From Ctenosaura bakeri (taxonomy: Eukaryota; Chordata; Lepidosauria; Squamata; Iguanidae), in NCBI GenBank assembly GCA_948474755.1, contig CAOLHI010001137.1, forward strand, positions 248,001 through 312,000: DNA of 64,000 nt. The letters are read 5' to 3'. The notes below the pieces were generated by a model that had not been told where the DNA came from, did not search any database, and saw only the letters and a list, made by a program, of their open reading frames with translations. Positions 23,229-34,532 of the stretch are shown piece by piece. A program made the translations under genes and the position numbers. Each line of letters starts with the position of its first letter. The first letter of the stretch is position 1.

Positions 23229-23424
23229 GGCCATTTCCGTGTTACACTGTTATAGTGCTATTATTCCACTTTCAATATCCTGTGGAATTCTGGGATTTGT
23301 AGTTTACTGAAGCCAAAGGGCTCTCTGGCTGAGAATTCTAAATATCCCTCTCTAAACTGCAAACCCCAGGATTCTATGGGAAAGTGGAATAATACCACAA
23401 TAACAGTGCAGTGCAGAAATGGCC
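23229..23424. mobile_element. MITE-A copy with TTA duplication
   Basis: GGCCATTTCCGTG to GCAGAAATGGCC, 196 bp, with TTA directly on both sides (23226-23228, 23425-23427). Clean boundaries make this a reference copy for the family. Confidence 0.9.
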
Positions 23425-24820
23425 TTAGTTAAGCCATGGCCCTAGTACCAGTCCTCCCATCCTTTCCCTTCTGCTGCCTACCCTGCTGTCCATTATATTT
23501 ACCATAAAATATAAAAATACAGTTTTAATATTTTTTTTCAAAAAAAAGTTTAATAAAACAGAATCGGAATAAAACCAACAACAGAAAAAACACAGTGCTC
23601 CCTTGTCTAAAATTTACTATAACCTGCTTCAGCATTGAAAAATGAAGAAAAATTTTAAAAGGCTTCGGAGAGAGAATAATATAGGTGCCAGGGTGAACAT
23701 CTCTGAAGGGAGTAGTTCCCTTCTGGGGTGCCACCAAAAAAAGGCCCTGTCCTCAGCAACCGCTAAACTTACCTTATTTGGCAGCAGCACACAGTGAAGA
23801 GTCTCCAAAGATGCTCTTGGGATCTGGGCAGGTATATACAGGAGAAGGCTGTCCTTACTTGGCCCCTGAGAAAGAGTGAACAAGGAAAAATGGGTTTCAG
23901 TTCACAGCTAAGCAAGCATCATTTTGCAAACTCTATGAGCGTCCTTTTGAAATCGGTGTACATTGATTGATGCTATCATTCTGAACAGAAAGTGCCATCG
24001 CTATGTCATTTTAAATTAAAATGGGTGTCTTCATTCACATAAAGTGTCCTCTGTTTCTCTGAAGTCTCTCAGAAATGTCTTGGAAGTTAGAGACAGCATC
24101 ATGTTTTAAATTAGCTCTTTGTCAGCCATATCCTTAACCCTGTCTTTAGACAAGTCTGCAAATATCAAAGAGTGTCTCTGTCAGACATATCCTTAACCTT
24201 GTTTTTAGATAATCCTGCAAATTTCACAGAGTGTTTGAGGAATAGGTATCTATATTGAGCTCCACTGTGATTAAAAAAAAAAAAAAGTTTAACAAGTAAG
24301 ACGGGTACTTCTGTTGCAGGTTCCAGCCAATCATCCATTCATCCAAGATACTCCATTCTGCTCTCTCTCTCCCTTTCTCCATATTTTACCTCTTGGATAA
24401 AAGTCACTATAGTGACCAATGTTCTTTTTTAAATACATTTTAAAAACACAATAAAAAGAAATGACGATATTCATATAAACCAAAGTTGCAGAAACAGAGG
24501 AGTGGTAACAAAGCCAACACAAAAGCTCTCTGGAAGGGGCCAGGTATTTAAATAATGGAAAGGAAGAAGGGAGGTGAACTTCATGAGTTCCACAGCTTAG
24601 AGGCCACCACAAAGAAGTCCTTGTACTTTTACTTCTAGGAGCAAAAGTGGAGTATGGATGAGGAAAGCTGAACAACTCAGATGCCTCTCGTTTACCTTCT
24701 CCTAGTCCTCTTTCCCCAAGGGATTTTGCCAGCTGATCGGGCACACCCACAATCCACCTTTGGGATCCACTTTTGTGGGGGTAAGGAATCCATCGTGCAT
24801 TTTACTGCTCTTCCTCCTGT
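23425..24820. other. unassigned stretch with a small tandem duplication
   Basis: No gene recognised. A 59-base unit is repeated at 24121-24179 and 24180-24238 ('CATATCCTTAACC' and 'AGTCTGCAAAT' or variants in both). Confidence 0.5.
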
Positions 24821-25679
24821 TGTTACCCTGTAATTTGGGGGGTCCTGCGAGGGGTGCCCAGATTGCCAATTAAAACACTAGATTGGGGGAAATTAGCTGG
24901 AACACTGTTTTGGCTAGCAAGAGGCAGGGTAACGTTGCAAGGATCTTTGAACCCAGTGCCTACGGCTTCAGGTCAGGGAGAAGGCAGACAAGTTTTAAAG
25001 TAACCAAAAATAACAGTTTTTATTGATAAACAACAGAAAAAAATAACACACACACACTACCTAACTAGGAAATGGAACGGGGAAGTGTAAGGATAGGCAA
25101 TACGACACCTGGTCTTGTTGTCCTGAAGGAACGAAGAGATGGGGTTCAGAAGGAGAAAGCTCAGCGTGGAAACTGAGGGGAGTTTCCTTAGAAGGCCAGC
25201 AGCAGGGTAGGATAGCAATCCAAGGTAGTCCGAAGACCGTTTGAAAGTGAGGGGTTTATATAGGGGAGTTTGTAGCTCTCGGCTATGGCAAGCCAGGTAA
25301 GAACAAAGGGAGTTTTGGTGCTGGACAAAGGATTTAGAAAGGTCAACTTTAACATGATGAGATTAACGCTTGATGACAATGGTATAGCCAATATGTAAAA
25401 TGACTTGTTTACCGGGCTGGCTCGGCTGAGAGCCGTGCCGCTATTGTGAAAGCATACACATGGAAGTTCCCTGAAGCGGGGAGCAAAGCTAAGTTGCTGG
25501 CCTGAAAAGAGACTGGAATGTGAGAGCAATTAATGGTCACACTCATGTCCGTGCTTGTCCGGAGAACTCACAAACACGTGGAGTGAGGTAACTGAGAGCA
25601 AGTCCAGCCAGGGCCGAATTAAATGATATCAAAGCGATATCTGGGAGCCCCCACTCGGGGAGCCATACCAGAAATAACA
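24821..25679 (-). mobile_element. Solo LTR, copy 2, antisense
   Basis: On the plus strand it runs TGTTACCCTG to AAATAACA and is flanked by CTGT (24817-24820, 25680-25683). Length 859 bp. In complement a TATATAAA box lies near 25254-25263 and AATAAA near 25019-25024, in the order expected for the minus strand. Inner phrases such as 'GGAAATTAGCTGGAACACTG' are shared with copies 1 and 3. No viral coding region adjoins. Confidence 0.85.
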
Positions 25680-25683
25680 CTGT

Positions 25684-26966
25684 AGTCGCTCGGAGTTGAA
25701 CAAGAGATCCACTGATGTTAGACCCTAGTTCAGTTCAATTGAACACTTAACTGTTCACCTTGGGGCAGCTGCAGAAGGAGTGGCATTATATCCAGAGAAG
25801 ATCCATGGCAACAGATTCATTAACTACTCCTGCAACTCATCTGTCTAAGATAAGGCTGGAAGAAAGTAAACTGTTGGCAGAGCTTGGAAATGTCACTTTT
25901 TTGGTTTACAGCTCCCAGAATACCTCAGGAACCTGGACAATGGCTGTGGGTAGGAGGTGATTTAGTTCTGCTCAGCTATAAATCCCCTTTTCTTTAAGAT
26001 AATTACTCCTCTTGATATGTAATTGGGGCAGACCCCAGGGGTAAATGAATGCTTACGTCTTGTTTGTCTCAAAAGTCTGCAGAAGAAAAGCACTGTGGAT
26101 CCTTCATTGTTGCTGGTCATTTGTATGCCATTGAGAGTTGTTTACATCCCAAGCCGACCTACTGTTCATTCATTTGATTCACTGCCCAGTCCACCAGAAA
26201 GAAAACCACAGGTACTGACAGCTTTTATTCATGTGTCGAGCACATAAAACATCTTCAGGAACTCTTGAGCATGTTTTTAAGAAATCTGAAAATGAGATAA
26301 AAATAAACTCAATCAATCATTTCTAGGGTGCTTCCAAAAAGAGTCTTTTATCATGGGAGTTATCCTGGAGCTAAAACATGGTAATCTTCAACTTGTACTT
26401 CTCCAACATTTTAACATTGCTTACTGCTGATTTTTTTTTCCCAATACAAAATCCTTTAAGGTAAAAAAAACAAAATGCAGCTGTACAGTGGCCAGAAGCA
26501 TGTCCTACACCCATGTAAATTCCCTTACACAAACACACAATTATACTTCTTTTTTTACCATTATGCAAGCCATTGAATCAACTGAATTTACTTACGTGTT
26601 CAGTCTTCTTTCTACAAATTGGTTCTACTCTAGTTGAGACTAAGCAATATGATTTGAGCCATGCAGTTGTTACCAGTTACTTTTTAAATAACAAGAATGC
26701 TGCAATTACACTTTAAAAACAATATAATGGGGGAAAGGGATGTAACTTTGTAAGTGGAATGAGTAATAGCTTCTAGTCTTTCCCAAAAGTTACTTGTGAA
26801 GGGCTTTTAAGAGGCATTTGGTAGGACCTTTTTACATTATGCCATTCTTAAATCGTAAAGTTTATTATTTTGTGTTTCATAAATGTAATGGAAATAGAAA
26901 AAGCAATATTATGCAACAAGTTAAGTAACAAACTGCTTTTTCAACACTGAAAGGTAAGCCAATGCT
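25684..26966. other. unassigned stretch
   Basis: No gene or repeat family recognised. Confidence 0.35.
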
Positions 26967-27000
26967 GGCCATTTCCGCACTAGGCTGTTATAGCGCTATT

Positions 27001-27544
27001 TGTGAGTGGAGGAAAACCAAACTTCATTACAAGCTGGGAGGAAGTCACATATACCACATAGACACAGGAAGTCCTAGACCCTCCAATGTCTGTCACATGG
27101 CTACCTCACCTGTAGCGCCTCCCTTTCTTTGGACATTACCTTATTTGGTAAGCAGTTTGTGATTGGGGAAAATCTCCCCAAATCTCACATTACCTGTCCC
27201 TCTGTACATCTCCTTATATGGAAGGAAGTTTCTGGATAGAAACTTAGATGGATAGAAGTTTCTGGGATATTACCTGATATGGAGTGGTTGGTCTGGGATT
27301 GGTGGAGAAATGCTGCAGTGGGCGGGTATGTTGTTTACCTGGATAAAAAGGCCTTGCCAAATCCCTATTCTTTGTTCCAAAACCTCATTTTGGCACCCAG
27401 CTGCAGCTGTTAAATACTGTTATATTTTTGTACTTTTGTACTGAATAAATCTGGCCTCTGGCTTAGCCTTTGAACCAAGAAACGTCTGTTCATTTGCCCG
27501 TTTCTCAGTAAAAGCTGACCCTCTCTAGGGCGTAGAAGGTGACA
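27001..27544 (+). mobile_element. Solo LTR of a second family, nested
   Basis: Starts TGTGAGTGG and ends GGTGACA (544 bp). CTATT at the left and CTATG at the right give a 4- to 5-bp duplication. ATAAAAA at 27343-27349 and AATAAA at 27444-27449 are placed as promoter and polyadenylation signals. It shares no clear sequence with the 2255 family. No internal region is present. Confidence 0.7.
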
Positions 27545-27548
27545 CTAT

Positions 27549-28104
27549 GGCCCTTTTCACACGGGCCTTCTGTCGCGCGACAGCCCCGTGAGCCTCGCGG
27601 GAGTGGGAGCGTTGCTCCGCACAACGCACTCTCACTTCCGCCGCGCTCATGGGGCTGAAGCGGTGCGAGCGCAGGTTTTTTGATTTTCGCTTTGAAGCGA
27701 CAATCACCCACGCTCGCGCAATGCTCCCGGTGCCCACGCGCACTTACTTCCTGTGCGGAGCATCGGGGAGGCGACTGGGTCACACTTCCTTCCCTCCGCC
27801 CCTGCGGAAGGAAGGGGCAGGGCGGGGCGCTAGCGCTACGGATGCGACACCTCCTGCTTCGCACGGGGGACGGATGCACAGCCTCCTGCTTCGCGCGAGC
27901 GTGGGGGGCGGACGCGACAAGCTCCTTTCTCTCACGCGCGGGGGCGGACGCGCGAGCCGCCGCCGCCTCCGGGAGGCTGCCGCTTCCCCGCTCGTTCCTT
28001 CGCCTGTGGAAGGAACGAGCGGGGAAGCGGCAGCCTCCCGGAGAAGGCTTCTTGCGCGAGCCGCCCTCCCCGCTCGCGCTAGAAGCCTTAATGCGAAAAG
28101 GGCT
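27549..28104. mobile_element. MITE-B copy, GC-rich, with TAT duplication
   Basis: GGCCCTTTTCACAC at the left and GCGAAAAGGGCT at the right, with TAT on both sides (27546-27548, 28105-28107). The interior is unusually GC- and CpG-rich for the window. It carries the hairpin at 27967-28043. The 165- to 178-residue ORFs across it are GC-driven open frames without family motifs. Confidence 0.85.
27967..28043. repeat. Perfect 35-bp inverted repeat
   Basis: The left arm 27967-28001 and right arm 28009-28043 are exact complements over 35 bases around a 7-base loop (28002-28008). The arms begin CTCCGGGAGGCTGCC and end with the matching GGCAGCCTCCCGGAG. Very stable if transcribed. Confidence 0.95.
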
Positions 28105-28231
28105 TATGATTCCACTTTCAACATCCTATGGAATCCTGGGGTTTGCAGTTTCAGGAGGGGCCAGCTGGATTCCATAGGATGTTAAAAGTGGAATCATAGT
28201 GCTATAACAGGCTAGTGCAGAAATGGCTGCT

Positions 28232-29284
28232 ATTATTTATTAAAAACATTGTAATATGTAACAGGAATTAGTTACTTTCAGAAAGTAATTTTCCAGACAC
28301 TTACCAAAAGTAGCAGAGGTGAAAAATCCAGTATCGCTTATCTATTTTTCTACACTTAAAGTGTGTTTCAGATGAGCCCAGCCAGAAACAGAGAAAACTG
28401 CAAGTTCGCTTTTCTCTGTTTCTCCTCATTTGAATATTAAATTTGGTTCCTCCTGAATTTTGAGAATTTTTGTTATAAATCTGATACAAAAAAAGCATGC
28501 ATATTTGTATGCACTTTTCCTAATACACAACTTTTGCCTTACATACATTTTTTTGCAAGCAATGTCCATATTATCATTAGGGTTGTCATACCAGCTAGAT
28601 TTGCACAATCACAATGCAAATTAAGAACATGCCTAATTTTACTGATTTGTATCAGATGGAAACTATCAACTCAGATTTGAGAGGCTGAAAATGGTAACGC
28701 TAACTACAGTGCATTTTTATTTTTATTTTTTACAAACTGCTATAAGTATTCGCTATAATACAGATTTTTGCATGCATTTTTAATTGGGCAACTCTATTAC
28801 AAAATTTGGAGAAGAGCCTGTCCATTGGTTCTGGAAGGCAAAATCAGATAAATTCAAACTGGAATGTGCACTGTTCAGATTTCTCTCCCACACCTAAATA
28901 CGCCATGTAGCCATGGCATTGCTGCCCTCTGGCTTCCATGTGGCCAACTTTACAGCTTCTGCTTCTTGCTGTACACATTTCTCACTGTTGGGTCCACAAG
29001 TGCATTCAACTGCAAACAGCTCAGTTGCCCAAAGGCAAATAGACCTAATATTGTACTGTGAAATACATTGCTCCCTTAGCAAATAATTACCTCTGAAAAC
29101 AAGACAGCATATTTTTCTTTCTCTTCTTCTCTTAATACCAGAATGCCTGAGGCCTATTGTAACTGGAGACCTTTCTCTACTGCTGTTTATTTAGTGGCAA
29201 TGGATATCCTGATGATGAAATATTTCTTAACATATTCTTTCTTGTGTGTTTGACTCAGCTTTAGTTGCTGTCACAATAGATAAT
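28232..29284. other. unassigned AT-rich stretch
   Basis: No gene or repeat family recognised. Confidence 0.35.
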
Positions 29285-29432
29285 TATAACACTATGATTC
29301 TAATTTAACTGCCATGGATGCCTCTTATGGAATCCTGGGGTTTGTAGTTTCAGCAGGTACTTGAGCCCTTTGGCTGGGAATTCCAAGTATCTTTGCCTAA
29401 ACTGCAGAGCCCAGGATTCCATCGGATGTTGC
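29285..29432. mobile_element. MITE-A relic
   Basis: 'AATTATAACACTATGATTC', 'GGAATCCTGGGGTTTGTAG' and 'GCAGAGCCCAGGATTCC' keep the family order, but both termini are worn away. Confidence 0.65.
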
Positions 29433-29559
29433 CAGTGACATGAAAATAATAATAATGAAACCTTTACTCTCAAACTTAGAAATTCCCTTTTCCAATCTGA
29501 ACTCAAGAGTCAAGAGATGTCCATTCTTTGGAAGCGAGAGGTTCATATAAGCTAATAAG

Positions 29560-31184
29560 CAATGATGTATTTAAGTCTTTTACTCCAAATCTCAAGTCAA
29601 GTCTCAAGTTTTTACCTTCAAGTCACAACTCAAGTCTCAAGTCCTTGAAGATACTTTCAAGTCAAGTTTCAAGCCCGGAAGCCAACTTTATACCCCAACC
29701 AAAATTTCAGAATTGATGGATAGAGTGAAATAAATTCAGTTTTAGCAATTAAAGCAGTGTCGGTTCTCCACATTTGAAATTTTGCCATCTGCAGCTTTGG
29801 AAGTGGGGAATAGGATCCTATCTTACTCCCTATTACTGAAGATTCAAAAGCTTTAAAAGGAAGGATCCCTGTTCCTCAAGCCCATTGCCTAACACAGTTG
29901 CTGTTCCCCTCTGAGAAATACATCCTGCACTCTGGGGGTGAATCTTATCTTCTGCTCTTAGTTTTACTTCCGGTATGGCACCCTGGGTGAGGACCTCCAG
30001 ATATCACTTTGATACCAACAATTTGGCCTTAACTGGACTGGCTTACAGTTACCACACTCCACATGTTTGTGAGGTCCTCCGGACAAGCACAGACATGAGT
30101 GCGGGCACTAATGGTTTCACATTCCAGACCCTATTGAGGCCAGCAGCCTAAACTTCGCTCCCAGCTTCAGGGGACTTCCAGCCGCAAACTATACAATAGC
30201 CGCGCAGCTCTCAACTGAGCTACTCTTTTATGTCGGGCCATCAACGTCCCGGCCACACTATTGTCTTCAAGCGCAAATCCAATCATGTTAACTTGACCTT
30301 TCCAAATCCTTGTCCAGCACCAAAACTCCTTTTGTCCTCCCCTGGTTTGCCATACCCGAGAGGCACAAACTCCCCTATAAAAACCCCTCACTTTCAAACT
30401 GCCTTCGGATCACTTTGGACTGCCATCCCGCCTTGCTGCCGGTTGTCTAAGGGACTCCCCCAGCTCCCCACGCTGAGCTTTCTCCCCTGGAACCCCTCTT
30501 CTCTCCAGGACTATGAGACAGGTCATATTGTCTTTCCCAAACAAACCTCTGTTTCTATTTCTCAGTTAGTTAGTTTATGTTTTGTCCTTCGTGTTCTTGT
30601 CTTTAATAAAAAATTGTCTGTTATTTGGAAAATCTTGTCTAGCTGCTCTCTGACCCGCCGCTGTATACATTGGGTTTAAAGATCCTTGCAGAGTTACCCT
30701 GCCTCTTGCTAGCCAAAAGAGTGTTCCAGCTAATTTTCCCCAATTTGGTATTTTGTTTGGCAATCTGGGCACCTCTCCCGGGACCCCCCAAAACACAGGG
30801 TAACATTAGGAAACGTTTTAGAAGTTTCTTTCGATATGCAGCAGGGACAGGCTGATGAGCAGACCTCAAGCCCACCTCAAGCCCATTGCCTAACATGTTT
30901 GCTGCTCCCCTCTGAGAAATGAACCACACTTTGTGCTTGAGACAGATTGTCATGTGACTAGTAGGCAAAAAGAGATGGAGGCACTGTTCAAAGTTATACG
31001 ATTTCTGAATTCATGTGTTTATGTTACTGAACCAAGGGCATCAAGTTAGTCATTAAAAATATACAAGTCTTGAGTAGAGTCAAGTCAGTGCATCATTTAT
31101 GGCCGAGTTGAGTCCAAGCTGAGTTACTGAAGCAACTTAAGCCAGACTTGAGTCTGACTCTATCAACTCAAGTCTACATCACTG
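29560..31184. mobile_element. hAT-like element split by a solo LTR
   Basis: Begins CAATGATGTATTTAAG and ends CTACATCACTG, with an exact 8-bp duplication CTAATAAG on both sides (29552-29559, 31185-31192). Both ends carry repeated 'CTCAAGTC' / 'GACTTGAG' motifs, making long subterminal inverted repeats. Without the LTR it is about 780 bp, and it matches the uninterrupted copy at 49777-50512 along its length. It has no transposase frame, so it is non-autonomous. Confidence 0.9.
29962..30805 (+). mobile_element. Solo LTR, copy 3, nested in hAT-like element
   Basis: 844 bp, from TTTTACTTCCGG (expected TG start is mutated) to CAGGGTAACA, flanked by TTAG (29958-29961, 30806-30809). The empty site is visible in the second hAT-like copy near 50145, which reads straight through. 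TATAAAAA at 30376-30383 and AATAAA at 30605-30610. The 149-residue ORF within it is not a viral gene. Confidence 0.9.
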
Positions 31185-31192
31185 CTAATAAG

Positions 31193-31667
31193 ATGTCTCT
31201 CAGCTGCACCCTGTGTTTCAATACAAAGGTGAGAAATGAAACTTCCTCCTTGATTTATAACTGTTAATTACCCTCCTTGCTTAAAGTTAACAGACTCTTT
31301 GATGTAAACAAAGACCCAAGTTCTTGTGGTTAAATCTCACATGCAGTCTGAAAAAGATAGATGGATCAGAATAAAGAACACCAATTTCCGGGACAGTTTG
31401 GAAATGTTGATAGATGGCAGACAGAGAGGATATGCTCCGAACTAAGTGTTAATAATTTTCTGAATGTTGATATGAGGAAACCGGCATGTTTAGCATACAT
31501 AAGGTGGAGGCTGGGAAATATGCTTTTGTCTCATTTTGGACCTTCACAAAGTGTATACCTATTTCTGCTGCAGAAATAAACTTTGCCTTTTCTTAATTCT
31601 TTGCTCACATTGTTCTGCTAATTTGGAATATGCTGCTGTCACTCTTGTGACAGCCATGACAGTCAAA
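31193..31667. other. unassigned stretch
   Basis: No gene or repeat family recognised. Confidence 0.35.
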
Positions 31668-31802
31668 GGCCATTTCTACACTAGAGTGTTATAGCGCTAT
31701 TATTTCATTTCTGATGCCCTATGGAATCCTGGCGTTTGCAGTTTAACATAGGACATTGAAAGTGGGATAATAGCACTATAACACTCTAGTGCGGAAATGG
31801 CC
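31668..31802. mobile_element. MITE-A copy, 135 bp, AAA duplication
   Basis: GGCCATTTCTACACTAGAGTG to TAGTGCGGAAATGGCC, flanked by AAA (31665-31667, 31803-31805). Shortest complete copy seen. Confidence 0.85.
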
Positions 31803-31805
31803 AAA

Positions 31806-32547
31806 GTGAAATTTTAGCACTATAATTATGTGTGTGTGAAATGTGTGTGTGTATAAGTGTGAAAGGGATCCAGGTCTCACTTACCCATGAAATAGATACG
31901 ACAGGGACACTTCCCAACTCCTCCTCTCTCTGATATTCAGCACCATCTAAGGAGCCTTTATGCAAAGGGTTGCACATCACCATCGGGTTTAATAAACTCC
32001 GTTTCCAGACAGGAACAGAAATCAGCCAGCTTCTAACACCCGAGATATGGCTTTTCTGGTTCATCTAACTGCTTCTCATGTTTCACCTCAGAAAAGGATT
32101 TGAATGGTTTAGATTCTTGGATTCTGAAAAGTCCAATAAAAGAAAAGGTAAAGATGCAGTCATTATTACCACAGAAAAATAATGCATCACAGATTGTTGT
32201 GCTCTTAGTCATAGAGAAAAGAAACATGACAAAATTAACACCATTATTTATGAGCAGTTCCTTCCATGTTCTGAGGCAGTCAACTCAGGCACCAGATCCT
32301 TGGGTCTCAGAGAACAGTGGCAGGTTGTTGGAGGACAGCACTGTGCGTATAGTGTTTTCTGTCCTCTTTACCAGCCTGCTTTCTCCAGAAGCATTAGAGG
32401 ATGCTGTCCTGTCACAAGTATCAATGTGAGATTGAATTGTGGGAGCAGTTGGCCTTTGTATGTGGAATGTGGGGAAGATGCCATGTTATCCCAGCTTGAG
32501 AGAAAGACAGGATATAGATCGACCATACAAAAGTCAAAGTTTATGAG
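31806..32547. other. unassigned stretch
   Basis: No gene or repeat family recognised apart from a short TG-rich run at about 31828-31860. Confidence 0.35.
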
Positions 32548-32550
32548 TTT

Positions 32551-33034
32551 GGCCCTTTTCACATGCGGGCGGGGAAATGGGCAGCTCCACGTGGAAATGG
32601 AGCTTACTTTTATTCTGTCACCATGCGGAGCTGCCTGTTTCGCCGCTCCACACTTGGCGGCGTCTGCGGCGTCTGCTGCATCCGGCAGCACCCAAAATGG
32701 CGGTTTCTGACTGATGGAGCCTCTCTACCAGTAGGAGAAGTTCACCAGCCAGAAATCCTGCCCCCCATGCGATCTGCAGGCACGCTCTTGTGCACGCCTG
32801 CAGATCTATACCGGCACTGAGACGGGGCTGGACGGGGCTGCATGCCCCGCGCCTTTTAAAACCCCAAAAGCAAATGGTTTTACAAAAGCGCGGGCGGCGC
32901 CTCTCCCGGTCGCCCCTACGTGGATTGGGGTGTGGATTTACTCTAAAGTAATCCACCCCAATCTGCATTATGGTGTAGACGACCTCCGTGGAGGTTGCTC
33001 TACACCGTTTTTTAAGCCCCATGTGAAAAGGGCC
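32551..33034. mobile_element. MITE-B copy with perfect 15-bp ends and TTT duplication
   Basis: GGCCCTTTTCACATG at the left is the exact complement of CATGTGAAAAGGGCC at the right. TTT flanks both sides (32548-32550, 33035-33037). GC- and CpG-rich interior of 484 bp, sharing 'CCTGCAGATCTA' with 5678-5893. No coding frame of a known family. Confidence 0.9.
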
Positions 33035-33124
33035 TTTGTCTGTTTGCCTGCATCAGGCAGGCCAAGACTTCATATGATTGGCTGAGTCAGGCGAGAAGAC
33101 CTCATATGATTGGCTGGTTGTGAA

Positions 33125-33195
33125 GATTCTATGGAATCCTGGGGTTGCCAGTTTAGGGAGGGGCCTTTAGAATTCTCAGCCAGAGAACTCTTCAT
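33125..33195. mobile_element. MITE-A central fragment
   Basis: 'CTATGGAATCCTGGGGTTGC' and 'GAATTCTCAGCCAGAGAACTC' only; the termini are missing. Confidence 0.6.
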
Positions 33196-33200
33196 CCTCA

Positions 33201-33477
33201 GGCCGGTTGCTATGGAGATGAGGCCCAGTAGCAAAAAGAAGGGCAGTGTATTCTCTCAGAAACCAAACCTCTGTTATGTTAAACAACTCTGAATACAGAT
33301 TGGATTGGGGAATATGGGGATAAATTACAGGTACTGGAATAGGCTGGTTGCTATGGAAAGGAGGCCTAGCAGCAAGGAGGAGGACAGTGTATTCCCTCAG
33401 GAACCCAAATGGGGATGTAAATAACTCTGAATACAAATTGCATTGGGAAGTATCAGTAAACATTACAGGTACTGAAC
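33201..33477. repeat. Two-unit tandem duplication, period 141
   Basis: Unit 1 starts GGCCGGTTGCTATGGA at 33201 and unit 2 GGCTGGTTGCTATGGA at 33342. Both contain 'AGTGTATTC.CTCAG.AACC' and end near 'ATTACAGGTACTG'. The units have diverged by substitutions and small gaps. Confidence 0.85.
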
Positions 33478-34225
33478 AAGAAAGTTTGGTGAGTTCTTAA
33501 GAGGAAAATAAAATCCCGGCCAATGCCAGGTAAATATGCTAATTAATAAACAAACAAATCTTTTTCTGAAGAAGCAAAATGAAACAGCTTGGGATGGCTA
33601 TTGGAACTGTACTCATCTAGATTAAGAAAGATGGTCCTTACCATTTTACTTATCATTTCCATTAATCTCTATATTCTTTATATCCTGGGTTATCTTCCAC
33701 CACTGTCTCCAGTTCTGATAACATGGGCAATTGCTGCTGTTGAAAAGGCAACTGATGAGTGATAGCTGATGAATTCCCAGCACCAGATGTTTTCTCCAAC
33801 TGCTGTGGGATAAATGAGAACCCTCTCCAAAATATGTCACTGGGTAATCATCCTGTGCTGGCAACATCTGGTCCATTTGAAGATGCTCTATGTTGCCCTA
33901 ATGGTATCATCTTCAATGTCAACTCTCTGCCTTGAGTAATATGATAATGAATGCTTCTGTCAAGCGACAAGGTGGAAGGTAGAGAAGGGAGTGGATTCCA
34001 GAAGGAAGAAGGGTGAGCATAGACCACTGTGTTACATCACAAGTGTTGAAAAACTACAAAACAGGTAAGCAACTATATAAGCATTGCTAAGTCTTATCTT
34101 AGGATGCAAATCTTATTGGCTCAATGAGGCTTATGTCCTGATAAGTGAATATAGAATTATTCTTATAAATTTATTCTCCCTAGGTTACCAGGGTCTTCAG
34201 ACCTTTAGTAACAAAAGTGCAAAGG
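33478..34225. other. unassigned stretch
   Basis: No gene or repeat family recognised. Confidence 0.35.
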
Positions 34226-34532
34226 GCTTCCATTAAAACATCAAGAAGGAGCAACCTTGTTTTCTGCTGCTCCAAAGACTAGGTCAGGTACCAATGAATT
34301 CAAACTTCAGGGAAAGAGGTGCGGACTAAACATTAGGAGGAACTTCCCAAAGGTAAGAGCTAATCAACAGTGGACTAGGCTTCCTCAGAATGTGGCGGAG
34401 TCTCTTTCTTTGGAGGCTTTTAAACAGAAGTTGGATGGCCATCCGTCAGGAAGGCTTTGATGGTGTCTTCCTGCATGGTAGGGGATTGGATTGGATGGCT
34501 CCTGTGATCTCGTCCAGCTCTATGATTCTACC
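34226..34532 (+). mobile_element. CR1 LINE 3' fragment, sense
   Basis: Encodes 'FSAAPKTRSGTNEFKLQGK' and ends with the CR1 tail 'GGATTGGATTGGATGGC' and 'CTATGATTCTA'. Compare the intact tail at 42150-42433. 5'-truncated. Confidence 0.85.

Larger units (their letters stand above)
26967..28228. mobile_element. MITE-A copy split by an LTR and a MITE-B
   Basis: The left end GGCCATTTCCGCACTA runs to 26999. The right part resumes at about 28105 ('TATGATTCCACTTTCAAC') and ends AGAAATGGCT at 28228. GCT flanks the whole (26964-26966, 28229-28231). Removing the two inserts leaves a MITE-A of about 155 bp. Confidence 0.85.

Noticed and set aside
27649..28185. Overlapping open frames of 165 and 178 codons
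   Set aside because: They run through a CpG-rich MITE with a perfect hairpin and have no family motif; GC-rich DNA lacks stops by composition.
30230..30679. 149-codon open frame
   Set aside because: Lies inside a solo LTR and crosses its TATA and polyadenylation signals; not a gene.
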